Below, piece by piece: positions 51,856 to 60,869 of a DNA stretch of 64,000 nt. The position numbers and the translations under genes were made by a program. The DNA is taken from positions 42,711-106,710 of the forward strand of contig NZ_JAHXOZ010000011.1 in assembly GCF_023147585.1 (NCBI RefSeq), read 5' to 3'. Position 1 is the stretch's first letter; every line of letters starts with the position of its first letter. The DNA comes from Micrococcus sp. EYE_212 (lineage in GTDB: Bacteria; Actinomycetota; Actinomycetes; Actinomycetales; Micrococcaceae). The notes under the pieces are model-generated. The model ran no database searches and was not told the origin of the DNA. It saw nothing but the letters and a program-made list of their open reading frames with translations.

Positions 51856-53901
51856 TCAGTACGCGGCGTCCTCCCGGCGGGCGGCGGCGAGCTCCTCGGG
51901 GCCCGGGCGGCGCAGCAGCTCGAGCCGCTCGCCCGCGGGATCCCACGCGATCAGGCCGGCCTCCGCGAAGGCGCGCAGCCACCCCTCCATGGCCCACCGG
52001 CCGTGCACGGCACGGAACCGCTTCGCGTTCACCAGGATGTCCTCGAGGTGGTTCACCGGAGGGGAGAAGACGCCGTGGTGCTGGTGGAACACCTCGGCGG
52101 GGCTGAAGCGCAGCCGCAGCCCGGCGTCGCGGGCGCGGAAGGCGATGTCGGTGTCCTCGGCGCCGTAGCCGGAGAAGCCCGCGTCGAAGCCGCCGATCCG
52201 TTCGAGGTCGGACCGCGCGATCGCCAGCACGAGCGTCCACACCAGGTGCCACTCCTCCGAGGGGCCGGCCGTCAGGTGGGCGCGCCCGTGGTGGGGCACG
52301 GAGAGGCGGCGCAGGGCGCCGTCGGTGAGGGGCGGGGACGCGGTGCCGGGCTCGCCGCCCGCGTCCCCGAGGGTGCCCGCGGACGGCAGCGTGGCGGTCC
52401 AGCCGGCACCGAGGTAGCGCGGCGTGCCCATCACCACGGAGCCCGGATGCGCGGCCACCTCCGAGGTGAGCGTGCCCACGGTGTCCGCGGCGGGGATGCA
52501 GTCCACGTCGAGGAACACGAGCACCTCGCCCGTGGCCAGCGCGGCGGCGGCGTTGCGGGCCTCCGCGAGCGGCAGTCCGCCCCGGCCGGCCACGTGGCCG
52601 ACCGTGACGTCCAGGCCCGTGGCGGGCACGTCCCCGTCGGGCTGGTCCATGAACACGACCACCACCTGCTCAGGGCGGCGCGCCGAGCGCTCCAGGCCCG
52701 CGAGGAGGCGGGCCAGGTGAGCGTCCCGGTGGCCGGTGATCACCAGCACGGAGACCGTCTTCAGGGTGCCGTGCCGGCGCGCCCACGCCTCGCGGTAGGC
52801 GGCCACGTGGGTGGCGGCCACGCGGCGGCGCTGGCGCGCGCGCGCGGCCACCGGCACCGGGCGCAGCCGGTGCCGGCCGCGGAGGAGCCGCTCGAGGGCG
52901 TCGGCGAGGGAGTCCGCGTCCTGCCGGTCGAACGCGGCGAGCGTGTCCGGGGAGACCCACGCGCGCGCCTGGTCCGCGATGTGCCCGACGTCCGCCACGG
53001 CCACCGGCACCCCGAGGTCCCGGCACATCTCCACCCAGCCCGAGTGCGTGCCCGTGCGGTAGGGCAGCACGGACACGGCGACGCGGCGCAGCAGGGCGTG
53101 CAGCTCGGGATCGGCCAGGCGGGCGTGCTGCCACAGCTCGAAGCCGTGGTGCTCGCAGCCCTCCCGCAGGCGCTCCAGGTCCGCCTCGCTGCGCACCGAG
53201 TCCTGCACCTCCACGATCACGTGGGTCTCCAGGCCGCGCTCGTCCAGCATCCCGACGGCGGCGGCGAGCGTGGGCAGGAACCCCACGGGGTCCACCTGGG
53301 CGCGCAGGTCCTTCGCGTGCACCAGGAGGCGGGCGGGGGCGACGGCGGCGCGCTCCTCCTCGTCGTCCTCGCCGGCGGCGGGGCCGGCGTCGTCCGGGGC
53401 GGGGGCGGGGTCCGCCGGGGCGAGCTCGGCGAGGGCGTCGAGCGGGACGATGTGCGGATGCGGCACCACGTGGGCCCGCACCCCGTAGTCGCGGGCCACC
53501 GCGTCGGCCGCGCCGGGGGTCAGGGTGAACACGGCGTCGGCGGCCTCCAGGAGCACGGCCAGGCGCCGCCGGTGCAGGGTCTGGTCCGTCAGGTGCGGGT
53601 TCTCGAGGTCGTGCACGGTGACCACCACGGCCCCGCCGTGCGCGTGCTGGGCGTCCATGGCCGCCGCGAGCTCGTCCGGGGTGCGGTGCTCGAAGCCGAA
53701 GTGCACGTGCAGCACGTCCGGGCGGTGCTCGGCGAGCCAGCGCGCGTCGAGCGCCTGGGGCGGCCACCACTGGTGCTCCGGCGCGCCGGGGACGGGAGGG
53801 TCCGGCCAGAACTCCACGTCCGGGGCCGCGGAGGCGTCCAGCGGACGCACGGCGCGGCTGTAGGGGTGCCCGGCGGGCACGTGCTGCACGGTGAGGGTCA
53901 C
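51856..53901 (-). CDS. Two-domain glycosyltransferase (GT-B plus GT2/GT-A)
   Basis: 681 residues. Residues 1-375 are a GT-B-like half (LHVHFGFEHRTPDELAAAMD, VTVHDLENPHL, VLPYRTGTHSGWVEMCRDLGVPVAVADVG). Residues 381-640 are a GT-A half: VLVITGHRDAHLARLLAGL, D465/D467 in VFLDVDCIP, and GYGAEDTDIAFRARDAGL with E582/D583 as GT2 acids. The GTG start at 53901 fits. Convergent with the MurG-like gene and divergent from the next cluster genes. Probably makes two successive linkages of a surface glycan. Confidence 0.82.
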   Translation of the reverse strand: MTLTVQHVPAGHPYSRAVRPLDASAAPDVEFWPDPPVPGAPEHQWWPPQALDARWLAEHRPDVLHVHFGFEHRTPDELAAAMDAQHAHGGAVVVTVHDLENPHLTDQTLHRRRLAVLLEAADAVFTLTPGAADAVARDYGVRAHVVPHPHIVPLDALAELAPADPAPAPDDAGPAAGEDDEEERAAVAPARLLVHAKDLRAQVDPVGFLPTLAAAVGMLDERGLETHVIVEVQDSVRSEADLERLREGCEHHGFELWQHARLADPELHALLRRVAVSVLPYRTGTHSGWVEMCRDLGVPVAVADVGHIADQARAWVSPDTLAAFDRQDADSLADALERLLRGRHRLRPVPVAARARQRRRVAATHVAAYREAWARRHGTLKTVSVLVITGHRDAHLARLLAGLERSARRPEQVVVVFMDQPDGDVPATGLDVTVGHVAGRGGLPLAEARNAAAALATGEVLVFLDVDCIPAADTVGTLTSEVAAHPGSVVMGTPRYLGAGWTATLPSAGTLGDAGGEPGTASPPLTDGALRRLSVPHHGRAHLTAGPSEEWHLVWTLVLAIARSDLERIGGFDAGFSGYGAEDTDIAFRARDAGLRLRFSPAEVFHQHHGVFSPPVNHLEDILVNAKRFRAVHGRWAMEGWLRAFAEAGLIAWDPAGERLELLRRPGPEELAAARREDAAY

Positions 53902-54055
53902 GGCGGTGGCTTTCGGACGGCGGTGGAAGCGGCGTGTCTGCGTCCCCCCGCGGGTCCGCTCACGTCGTAGGCTGGCCTGGGCGGTGGGCCGGCACGACTC
54001 CCTGAGTCGACGCCACCGCGCAGACCACCATTCCACCACGTGAGGAACAGTGACG

Positions 54056-55153
54056 ATGGAGCCGGAGGCGAGGGGGCGCGTGCTGTACGCGACCGTGGGT
54101 CCCGACGAGCACGGCGTGACGCGCCACGGAGCCGCCACGCGGCGCACCCTCCAGGGGCTCGGCGCGGACGTCGAGCCCCTGCACGCCACGGACTCCTCCG
54201 ACTTCCTGGGGCTCGCCGGGGTCCTCCGGGACGCCGTCGACGACGGCCGGGCGGTCCACCTGGACGTGACGGACGCGCTGTTCGGGCCCTCGCCCGCCGC
54301 GGCGGCCGACTGCCTGCTCGAGGTGCTGCCCCCGGCGGTGACGCTCACCCTGCACGACATCCCCCAGGCCGCCGAGGGCGAGGAGCGCTTCCGGCGGCGC
54401 GCCGAGGCCTACGCGCGGATCGCGCGGCACGTGGCCGGCGTCGTGGTCTCCTCGGAGCACGAGCGGGCGCTGCTGGACGACATCGTGGACGTGGCCGTGC
54501 ACGTGGTGCCGCTGCCCGTGGAGGACCGCCGCGCCATGCTCTCCGACACGCGGCCGGAGCTGCCGGAGCACCTGGCCGGGCTCGAGGACGACGTGGTGGT
54601 GTTCGGCTTCCTCTACCCGGGCAAGGGCCACGCCGTGGCGCTGGACGCCCTCGCCGAGCTGCACCGCCAGTGGGGCCCGGGCAGCGGGGCGCCGCGCCGC
54701 GTGACCGCGCTCGGCCCGGTCTCCGCGGGCCACGACCGCCTCGTGCGGGAGCTGCGCGAGAGCGCGCGGGACCGCGGGCTGGAGTTCCGCGCCACGGGCT
54801 TCGTGCCGGACGAGCTCTCCGACGTCGCGCTGCTGGCCGCGGGCATCCCGCTGGCCGCGCACCGCAACGTCTCGGCGTCCGGCTCGCTCGGCTCGTGGAT
54901 GGGCGTGGGGCGCCGGCCGATCGTGCCGAGCGGCCGGTACGTCCAGGAGATGGCGCGCCTGCGGCCCGGCACGCTGCGGGTCACCGGCGTGGACACCGGT
55001 CCCCTGGACTACGCGCTGGCCGAGGCCATCGCGGAGGCCGTGGAGGACCACCGCCGCACCTGGCTGGCGCCCGGCACGAGCCTCGAGCCCGGCCCCGAGA
55101 CGTGCGCGCGGCGGCTCGCGGACGTGTGGGCCACGGTCCACGGGTGGGCATGA
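54056..55153 (+). CDS. Glycosyltransferase (GT-B type)
   Basis: 365 residues: TVGPDEHGVTRHGAATRRTLQGLG at the start, then AGVVVSSEHERALLDDI, FGFLYPGKGHAVALDALAEL, VTALGPVSAGHDRLVREL and a Ser/Gly-rich donor region (NVSASGSLGSWMGVGRRPIVPSGRY). A GTG at 54050 is in frame, but AGGA at 54043-54046 is better spaced for ATG 54056. The stop overlaps the next ATG. Specificity unknown. Confidence 0.75.
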   Translation: MEPEARGRVLYATVGPDEHGVTRHGAATRRTLQGLGADVEPLHATDSSDFLGLAGVLRDAVDDGRAVHLDVTDALFGPSPAAAADCLLEVLPPAVTLTLHDIPQAAEGEERFRRRAEAYARIARHVAGVVVSSEHERALLDDIVDVAVHVVPLPVEDRRAMLSDTRPELPEHLAGLEDDVVVFGFLYPGKGHAVALDALAELHRQWGPGSGAPRRVTALGPVSAGHDRLVRELRESARDRGLEFRATGFVPDELSDVALLAAGIPLAAHRNVSASGSLGSWMGVGRRPIVPSGRYVQEMARLRPGTLRVTGVDTGPLDYALAEAIAEAVEDHRRTWLAPGTSLEPGPETCARRLADVWATVHGWA

Positions 55154-56490
55154 CCGCGCCCGAGGTCTCCGTGGTGGTGCCCTACTACCGGGCGCAGGCG
55201 GACCTGGACCGGCTCCTCGCGGCCCTCGCCGCGCAGGACCACCCGGCCTCCCGGCTGCAGGTGGTGATCGCCGACGACGGCTCGCCCGAGCCGCCCGCGC
55301 TCCCCGCGGAGCTGCCCTTCGCCTCCGCCGTGGTGCGCCACGAGGACCGCGGCTTCCGCGCCTCGGCGGCCCGCGCGCTGGGGGTCCAGGCCGCCGAGGG
55401 CTCCGTGCTGGCCTTCCTCGACGGCGACATGCTCCCCGAGCCCGGCTACCTCACCGCCGCGTGCGCCGCGCCCGCGGCGAGCGGCCTGGCCGTGGTGGTG
55501 GGACGGCGTCGTCATCTGGACCCGCGGCTGCTGGAGGCGGGTGGCTGGCGGCCGGGGGAGTCCGTCCCGGAGTGGGCGCGCCTGGAGGAGCCCGCGTGGC
55601 TCGCGCAGGCCTACGCCGACTCCGAGGACCTGCGGCGTGCGGACTCCACGTCCTACCGGTTCATCATCTCGGCGGTGCTCACGGTGGCGCGCGAGGTCTA
55701 CGAGGACGCGGGCGGCTTCGACCCCTCCTTCGTCGGCTACGGGGGTGAGGACTGGGAGCTCGCGCACCGGCTGTGGCGGGCCGGGGGAGCGTTCGCGTAC
55801 GAGCCGCGCGCCGTCGCGTGGCAGGCCGGGGAGGATTTCGGCGGCCGCGAGGACCCGGCCGAGGCCAGGCGCGTGAAGAACCGCGAGGCCCTCGTCCTCG
55901 CGCCGAGGATCGCCGCGCCCACCGCACGGGGGCTGAGCCTCGGGCTCGGCGGGGAGGACCGCCCCGCACGGGCGGCCGTGACGCTGGGGGCCGCCGGCGA
56001 CGCCGCCACCGTGCTGGGCGCGGACGCCCTCCTGCAGGCGTTCCCGAGCGCCCGGCTCCTCGTGCGCGGGGCGCTGGGCGACGACGCCGCGGCCTGCCTG
56101 ACCGACGAGCGCGTGGCGCTCGAGGCGCCTGCGGGGGAGCCGGATGCGGCGGGGCCGAGTGACCCCCGCGTGGCCCTGAGATCCGCCCCGGACTGGGGCG
56201 TCGACGTCGCGGCGCCGGTGCGCCCGGCCGAGCCCGGCGCGCGCCCTGTGCCGAAGGACGCCTCGGACTTGCTGCTGAGGCTGGAGCGGGACGGCGTGGA
56301 GCGCGTGGAGGTGACCGACGAGGCGGGCGACGTCCTCGCAACGCTGACCTCTTCCCGCGCGCGGTGGCGCGAGCACCGCGAGGGGGCCGTCCCGCCGGCG
56401 CGGACGCTGCGGGTCCGCGCGGCGGATCTGGGCTGGCGCGCGGTGGAGGCCGAGCCGGACCTCGAGGCCTGGTGGGGCGGCTGGGGCTGA
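55150..56490 (+). CDS. GT2-family glycosyltransferase with C-terminal extension
   Basis: 446 residues. Residues 1-270 are a GT-A domain: VSVVVPYYRAQADLDRLLAALAAQ, VIADDGSPEPP, FRASAARALGVQAAEGSVLAFLDGDMLPEP (DxD), FDPSFVGYGGEDWELAHRLWRAGG. Residues 280-446 are an Ala/Arg/Asp-rich domain of unknown role. Translationally coupled to the preceding glycosyltransferase. Confidence 0.86.
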   Translation: MTAPEVSVVVPYYRAQADLDRLLAALAAQDHPASRLQVVIADDGSPEPPALPAELPFASAVVRHEDRGFRASAARALGVQAAEGSVLAFLDGDMLPEPGYLTAACAAPAASGLAVVVGRRRHLDPRLLEAGGWRPGESVPEWARLEEPAWLAQAYADSEDLRRADSTSYRFIISAVLTVAREVYEDAGGFDPSFVGYGGEDWELAHRLWRAGGAFAYEPRAVAWQAGEDFGGREDPAEARRVKNREALVLAPRIAAPTARGLSLGLGGEDRPARAAVTLGAAGDAATVLGADALLQAFPSARLLVRGALGDDAAACLTDERVALEAPAGEPDAAGPSDPRVALRSAPDWGVDVAAPVRPAEPGARPVPKDASDLLLRLERDGVERVEVTDEAGDVLATLTSSRARWREHREGAVPPARTLRVRAADLGWRAVEAEPDLEAWWGGWG

Positions 56491-56587
56491 ACCGCTGGCG
56501 GCGGACGCGCCGTCTCGATAGCCTCGAGGCGGGACGGAGCCCGCAGGACCGCTCCGAGCACCATGATCTGACGACGGAGGCACGCAC

Positions 56588-57547
56588 GTGGCGAACTGGG
56601 ACGAGGGCCGGCTGCGGCACTACGGGCACTTCTACGGGCTCGAGGACCTGCCGGAGGGGGACCTGCTGCTCGTGTGGGGCAACTGCCAGGCGGAGTCGTA
56701 CCGGCGGCTGCTCGGCGGCGAGCCGGGCACGGCCATGCTCGGTGACTCCGGGCTGAACACGGTGCGCGTCCCGCCGGCCTTCGAGATCCAGCCGGACGAG
56801 GTGGAGCACCTCGAGCGCCTGCTGACCCGCACCCGCGCCCTCGTCACGCAGCCCATCCCCCACGACTACCGCGGCATGCCGATCGGCACGGAGCAGCTGA
56901 TCGCGCAGCTGCCCGAGGATGCCCCGGTGGTCCGGATCCCGGTGGTCTACGACACCTCGCGCTTCCCGTGGCAGGTGACCCTGCGCAACTGGAAGTTCGC
57001 ACCCGGCGCCGCCGAGCGGCCAGGCGAGGACCCGCCCGTCGTCCCCTACCACGACCTCCGCGTGCTCGCCGAGGCCGCCACCGGCCAGCGCCGCGAGGTG
57101 GCCCCCGAGGCCCTGCGCGCGGCCGCGGCGGCGTCCGTCCAGGCGCTGCGTGCCCGCGAGGAGGCCAAGCGCACCGTCGGCATGGCGGACATCGTGGCGG
57201 CGGAGCGCGGCACCGGCTTCTACACGGTGAACCACCCCACCAATGTGGTGCTCACGCGCGTCGCCGAGCGCACGGCGGAGCAGTTCCCCTTCGAGGTGCA
57301 GGTCCAGCCCGTGCCGGAGACGCGCGTGCTGCTCGGCGGCGTCCGCGCGCCGCTGCACACCTCGGTGGTGGAGGCCCTCGAGCTCGAAGCCGAGCCCACG
57401 GAGGACTGGAGCGTGGGCGGGGAGCTCATCCCGGACGAGCAGATGCGCCAGATGCATCTCGAGTGGTATGCGCAGAACCCGCTGGCCGTCGAGGTCGGGA
57501 TGCGCAAGTACGCGGACCAGCTGCGCCTGCTCGGACTGGCGGGCTGA
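56588..57547 (+). CDS. WcbI-like polysaccharide biosynthesis putative acyltransferase
   Basis: 319 residues, GTG start. VWGNCQAESYRRLL near the N-terminus is the GNCQ signature of the WcbI family (capsule biosynthesis in Burkholderia), followed by PIPHDYRGMPIGTEQLIAQLP and a His/Asp-containing C-region (VNHPTNVVLTRVAER). It follows the GT2 gene and probably decorates the same glycan. Confidence 0.75.
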   Translation: MANWDEGRLRHYGHFYGLEDLPEGDLLLVWGNCQAESYRRLLGGEPGTAMLGDSGLNTVRVPPAFEIQPDEVEHLERLLTRTRALVTQPIPHDYRGMPIGTEQLIAQLPEDAPVVRIPVVYDTSRFPWQVTLRNWKFAPGAAERPGEDPPVVPYHDLRVLAEAATGQRREVAPEALRAAAAASVQALRAREEAKRTVGMADIVAAERGTGFYTVNHPTNVVLTRVAERTAEQFPFEVQVQPVPETRVLLGGVRAPLHTSVVEALELEAEPTEDWSVGGELIPDEQMRQMHLEWYAQNPLAVEVGMRKYADQLRLLGLAG

Positions 57548-57552
57548 TCGCC

Positions 57553-58734
57553 ATGACGACGACATACGACGTCCTCATCGTCGGCGGCGGCAACGCGGGC
57601 ATCTCGCTCGCAGCCAAGCTCCTCAAGGACGGGGCGGGGCGGATCGCCGTCGCCGACGGTCAGCAGGTGCACCGCTACCGCCCCATGCTCAACTACGCCG
57701 CGGGCGGCCAGGCGGACATGGCCGGGTTCGAGCGGTCGATGCGCGCCGTGGTCCCGGACGGTGTGGACTGGATCCCGGACCACGTGGCCGCCGTGGACGC
57801 CGCGGCGCGCACCGCGACCACGTCGACCGGACTCACCGTCGGCTTCCGTCACCTGGTGCTGTGCCCGGGTCTCACCCCGTGGTGGAGCGCGATCGACGGG
57901 CTCCGCGCGGCCTACGGGGCCGGCTGGGCCGCGAGCGCGCACGTGCCCGAGTACGTGGAGCCCGCGCGTCGGCTCCTGGCGGGCGTCGCCGCGGGGGACC
58001 GCGTGGTGGCGAACGTGCCGGCCGAGCCGTCCTCGTGCGGCGGCACCGTGCTCAAGGCGCTGTTCCTGGCATGCGCGGCGTGGGAGCGGGCGGGGATCCT
58101 CGGCGAGGTCGACGTCCATCTGGTGACGCCTTACGACCGCATCCTGGACCGCCCCACCATCGACGACGCCCTCGCCGACGCCGTGGTGCGCTATGGCGTC
58201 CACGTGCACGCCGGCGCCGAGGTGACCGCCGTGGACCACGCGGCTCGCACGGTGACGCTGAGCACCGGCGAGCGGATCGACGGGGTGGACGCCGCCTACG
58301 TGACCCCCGTGGTGCATGCCCCCGAGTTCATCGCGGAGGCGGGCCTGGGCGACGGCGGCCCCGCCGGGCTCGCGGACGTGGACCCGGAGACCCTGCGTCA
58401 CCGGGGGCACCCGCACGTGTGGGCCCTCGGCGACGCCGCGTCGGTGCAGACGCGGCCTTCCGGCGGCGCCCTGCGCAAGCAGGTCAAGGCCCTGGCGCAG
58501 AACATCCAGGCGGCGGACGACGGCGGCGAGCTGCAGCGCTACGACGGCTACACGGTGATCCCCGTGATGGTCAGCCGCGACGAGCTGGTGCTGGACGAGC
58601 ACGTCCGGGACGGCTCCGAGGACCGCTCCATCCCCGGCGTGGACGTGACGAAGCCCCGCCGGAGCACGGCCGTGTTCGACCGGTTCGGCCAGCCGCGGAT
58701 CTACTGGAACCGCCTCCTCAAGGGGAAGGTGTGA
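57553..58734 (+). CDS. SQR-like FAD/NAD-dependent oxidoreductase
   Basis: 393 residues: VLIVGGGNAGISLAAKLL (FAD), YRPMLNYAAGGQ, C162 in EPSSCGGTVLKALFLA, VTPYDRILDRP, and HVWALGDAASVQTRPSGGALRKQ. It resembles sulfide:quinone oxidoreductases of the type II/III group. However, no Cys follows C178, whereas classical SQRs use a second redox Cys in the C-terminal half, so sulfide oxidation is doubtful. It starts 5 bases after the WcbI-like stop. Confidence 0.78.
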   Translation: MTTTYDVLIVGGGNAGISLAAKLLKDGAGRIAVADGQQVHRYRPMLNYAAGGQADMAGFERSMRAVVPDGVDWIPDHVAAVDAAARTATTSTGLTVGFRHLVLCPGLTPWWSAIDGLRAAYGAGWAASAHVPEYVEPARRLLAGVAAGDRVVANVPAEPSSCGGTVLKALFLACAAWERAGILGEVDVHLVTPYDRILDRPTIDDALADAVVRYGVHVHAGAEVTAVDHAARTVTLSTGERIDGVDAAYVTPVVHAPEFIAEAGLGDGGPAGLADVDPETLRHRGHPHVWALGDAASVQTRPSGGALRKQVKALAQNIQAADDGGELQRYDGYTVIPVMVSRDELVLDEHVRDGSEDRSIPGVDVTKPRRSTAVFDRFGQPRIYWNRLLKGKV

Positions 58735-58921
58735 GGTTGTAGGGGCATCCGGCTCCAGGCGTGTGGACAGGATCCCGGGCCCGGGGTGGGATGGGCGTAT
58801 GACTGAAGCGCCCTGGGTTTCGTTCCGAGGTCAGGACGCAGCGGGCGCTGAATGGGACTGGTGCACCCTCACTCGGACGCCCGCTCGGGGAGGCACCTCA
58901 CGTGGGCCGATCCGACGGGGT

Positions 58922-59605
58922 TCAGTCTGCTCGGGCCTCGGACACGGACTCCTCGAGCACGGCGAGCTCCGTCTGCGACAACTCTGTGCCCGTGACTGGC
59001 AGGACGTCATTTTGCTCGACCGCAAGCACGCCCTCTTGTAGGTTGACCGGCGTCGGGTACCACCCCGCGTCTACAAGGTTGAAGAGATACAGGTCTCCGG
59101 CCCCCGCGGTCAGCACCGGAGCGCCGCTCAGCTCGAACTTCTGGCCATCCTTGACCCCGCCTAAGATGCTGAACTCCAGGGTCTCACCCGGCTGCACATC
59201 ACCCTTGACGACCGTTTCGACCTGCACGGTGTACACGGTTGAGGGAAGGGCCATTGGCTCCGGGTCCTTGGGGTTCGGCACCGCGCCAGGCTCCTTCATG
59301 AGGTCCCAGACTTCAACCCGAGATGCGATCACCCGGCCCACAACCGAGTAGTCCGACGCCTGCTGAACGTCCTCGGCAGTGCTGTAGCTGACGTACCGCG
59401 CGTGAAGGGTTTGAGTCTCCTCCGCCGACGTCTCCGGTGTGGCGGAGTGGGCCGTTGACTCCCTCCCGGCCTGAACCGAGGCAGTCATTGCAGGAGACGG
59501 CACTTGCGCTCCCTCCACCGCCTCCGGGGCACTGCAGCCCGCAAGCAGGAGGCCGGCCGCGACTATGCCTGCACCGATGGGAAGGGAGGAACGAGGTGAC
59601 CTCAT
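58922..59605 (-). CDS. Hypothetical secreted lipoprotein
   Basis: 227 residues: signal peptide with lipobox LLLAGC (lipidated C24), a Ser/Thr/Ala-rich stretch to about residue 60, then a beta-rich domain (VVGRVIASRVEVWD, STVYTVQVETVVKGDVQPGETLEFSILGG, GDLYLFNLVDAGWY). I do not recognise a family beyond a general secreted-protein fold. Base composition is lower in GC than the neighbours, suggesting later acquisition. The 58735-58921 gap holds no clear gene. Confidence 0.7.
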   Translation of the reverse strand: MRSPRSSLPIGAGIVAAGLLLAGCSAPEAVEGAQVPSPAMTASVQAGRESTAHSATPETSAEETQTLHARYVSYSTAEDVQQASDYSVVGRVIASRVEVWDLMKEPGAVPNPKDPEPMALPSTVYTVQVETVVKGDVQPGETLEFSILGGVKDGQKFELSGAPVLTAGAGDLYLFNLVDAGWYPTPVNLQEGVLAVEQNDVLPVTGTELSQTELAVLEESVSEARAD

Positions 59606-59695
59606 CAGAGTGATCCCTTCAGGATGGAGGTGGGAATGGACACCGGGCACTGAGCGGTCGGGCTGCGCAGCGACCCGTCATAGCGTCGGACCCCG

Positions 59696-59815
59696 TCAAA
59701 GTAGCAAGCGTAGGGGGGACTTGTCCGCGGTGGAGGCGTCCCGGAACTGGCCCACCAGCTCCACCATCTGACGGTGTTGCTGCCGATCGACGGCGAGCCA
59801 GGTGAAGGAGGACAT
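59696..59815 (-). pseudogene. DUF6361-like N-terminal remnant (39 codons)
   Basis: A short frame starting MSSFTWLAVDRQQHRQMVEL and continuing VGQFRDASTADKS resembles the first 35 residues of DUF6361-type proteins (SSFxWLD...RxxMLxVIDxFRExxTxDE) and then stops. It is probably the stump of a deleted gene. Assignment is tentative, by pattern only. Confidence 0.35.
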
Positions 59816-59905
59816 GCATTCATCCTGCCGGACTCGTTCAGCGCCTCCGTCACGCCGGGACATCACCTCGCCTCGTCAATCCACCCCGCCCATCAGCCTC
59901 ACCCC

Positions 59906-60115
59906 ATGAAGATCGGATTCCGCAAGCCGTCCCTGATGAAGTCGCTCAAGGCTCGCACCACCGGGCGCGCCAAGCGCACCGTGAAGCGTGCCCTCATTCC
60001 TGGCTAGGGCCGTCCCGGCATGGGCTGGCTGTGGGACCCGAAGCGGGCCGCCTACAACGCCGTCTACCGGCGCACCACCTTCGGCCGGGGCGACGTCCTG
60101 CGAATGTTCCGCTGA
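59906..60115 (+). pseudogene. Small basic protein gene split by an amber codon
   Basis: MKIGFRKPSLMKSLKARTTG, then KRALIPG, a TAG at 60005-60007, then in the same frame GRPGMGWLWDPKRAAYNAVY and RRTTFGRGDVLRMFR before TGA at 60113. Small proteins of this pattern (MKIG-RKPS ... GYG--GMGW--DPKKAAYN-VY--TTF) are common in Gram-positives. The TAG sits where a Tyr codon is expected, so one base change broke it. Confidence 0.6.
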
Positions 60116-60164
60116 CCACCGCTCCACCACCCTCCGCCTCCACGCCCCGGCTACCCTCAGCACC

Positions 60165-60821
60165 ATGAGCCGCGACGTCCCTCCCGCCCCCGGCGTCACC
60201 GTGCCCCGGCCCGCCCCCGGCTCCCGTCAGCGGGCCCTCGTGCGGCGCTCGCCCCTGATCCTCGCCGCGCTCGTCCTCCTCGTCGGCGCCGCCGTCCTCG
60301 CCGCGCAGGGGGACCGCGAGGCGGCCGTGCTCAGCGTGCAGATCGCCATGGTGGTCCCCGTGCCGATCGCCGTCGAACGCGCCGCGCGGGTCCGCCTGCC
60401 CCCGTCCCTGCATGCGATGTACGCGGCTCTGCTGATCGCCGCCCCGTGGATGGGCGCCGCCCTCGGCCGGTACGCGGCCTGGCCCTGGTGGGACACTGTG
60501 GTGCACTTCTACTCCGGCGTGCCCATCGCGCTGGGCTGCGTCCTCGTCCTGGGTCTCGCGGCCGCCCGCCGCGGCCTGGCCATGCCGCCCGGGCTCGAGG
60601 CCCTCACGGTGGTGGCGCTGCACTCGCTCGTGGCCCTGCTTTGGGAGGTGGCCGAGTTCACTGCGGACCAGGTGCTCGGCGCGCACACCCAGAAGGGCAA
60701 CACGGACACCATGACGGACCTGATCGTCGGAACCCTCGGGGCCCTGCTGGTCGCCCTCGCCCTCTACGCGCACCGCGCCCGTGGGCCCTTCGCCTGGATG
60801 ACCCGCTTCACCGGTCGCTGA
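60165..60821 (+). CDS. Integral membrane protein, YjdF/DUF2238-like
   Basis: 218 residues with about six membrane helices. WWDTVVHFYSGVPIALGCVLVLG, LHSLVALLWEVAEFTADQVLGAHTQ, and DTMTDLIVGTLGALLVAL match the His-Glu-Asp pattern of DUF2238/YjdF membrane proteins. Function unknown. Confidence 0.75.
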   Translation: MSRDVPPAPGVTVPRPAPGSRQRALVRRSPLILAALVLLVGAAVLAAQGDREAAVLSVQIAMVVPVPIAVERAARVRLPPSLHAMYAALLIAAPWMGAALGRYAAWPWWDTVVHFYSGVPIALGCVLVLGLAAARRGLAMPPGLEALTVVALHSLVALLWEVAEFTADQVLGAHTQKGNTDTMTDLIVGTLGALLVALALYAHRARGPFAWMTRFTGR

Positions 60822-60869
60822 GCCGGGGCGGGCGGTGCCGCGTCCCCGCCCGCCCCGGCCCCGCCCGCC

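Noticed and set aside
58763..59041. Possible small protein beginning MTEAPWVSFRGQDAAGAEWD
   Set aside because: It overlaps the lipoprotein end on the other strand, has no family likeness, and turns into low-complexity Arg/Gly sequence.
59605..59853. 82-codon minus-strand frame over the 5' side of the lipoprotein
   Set aside because: Another frame of the same stretch (59696-59815) gives a more protein-like DUF6361 match; this one is Pro/Ser-rich noise.
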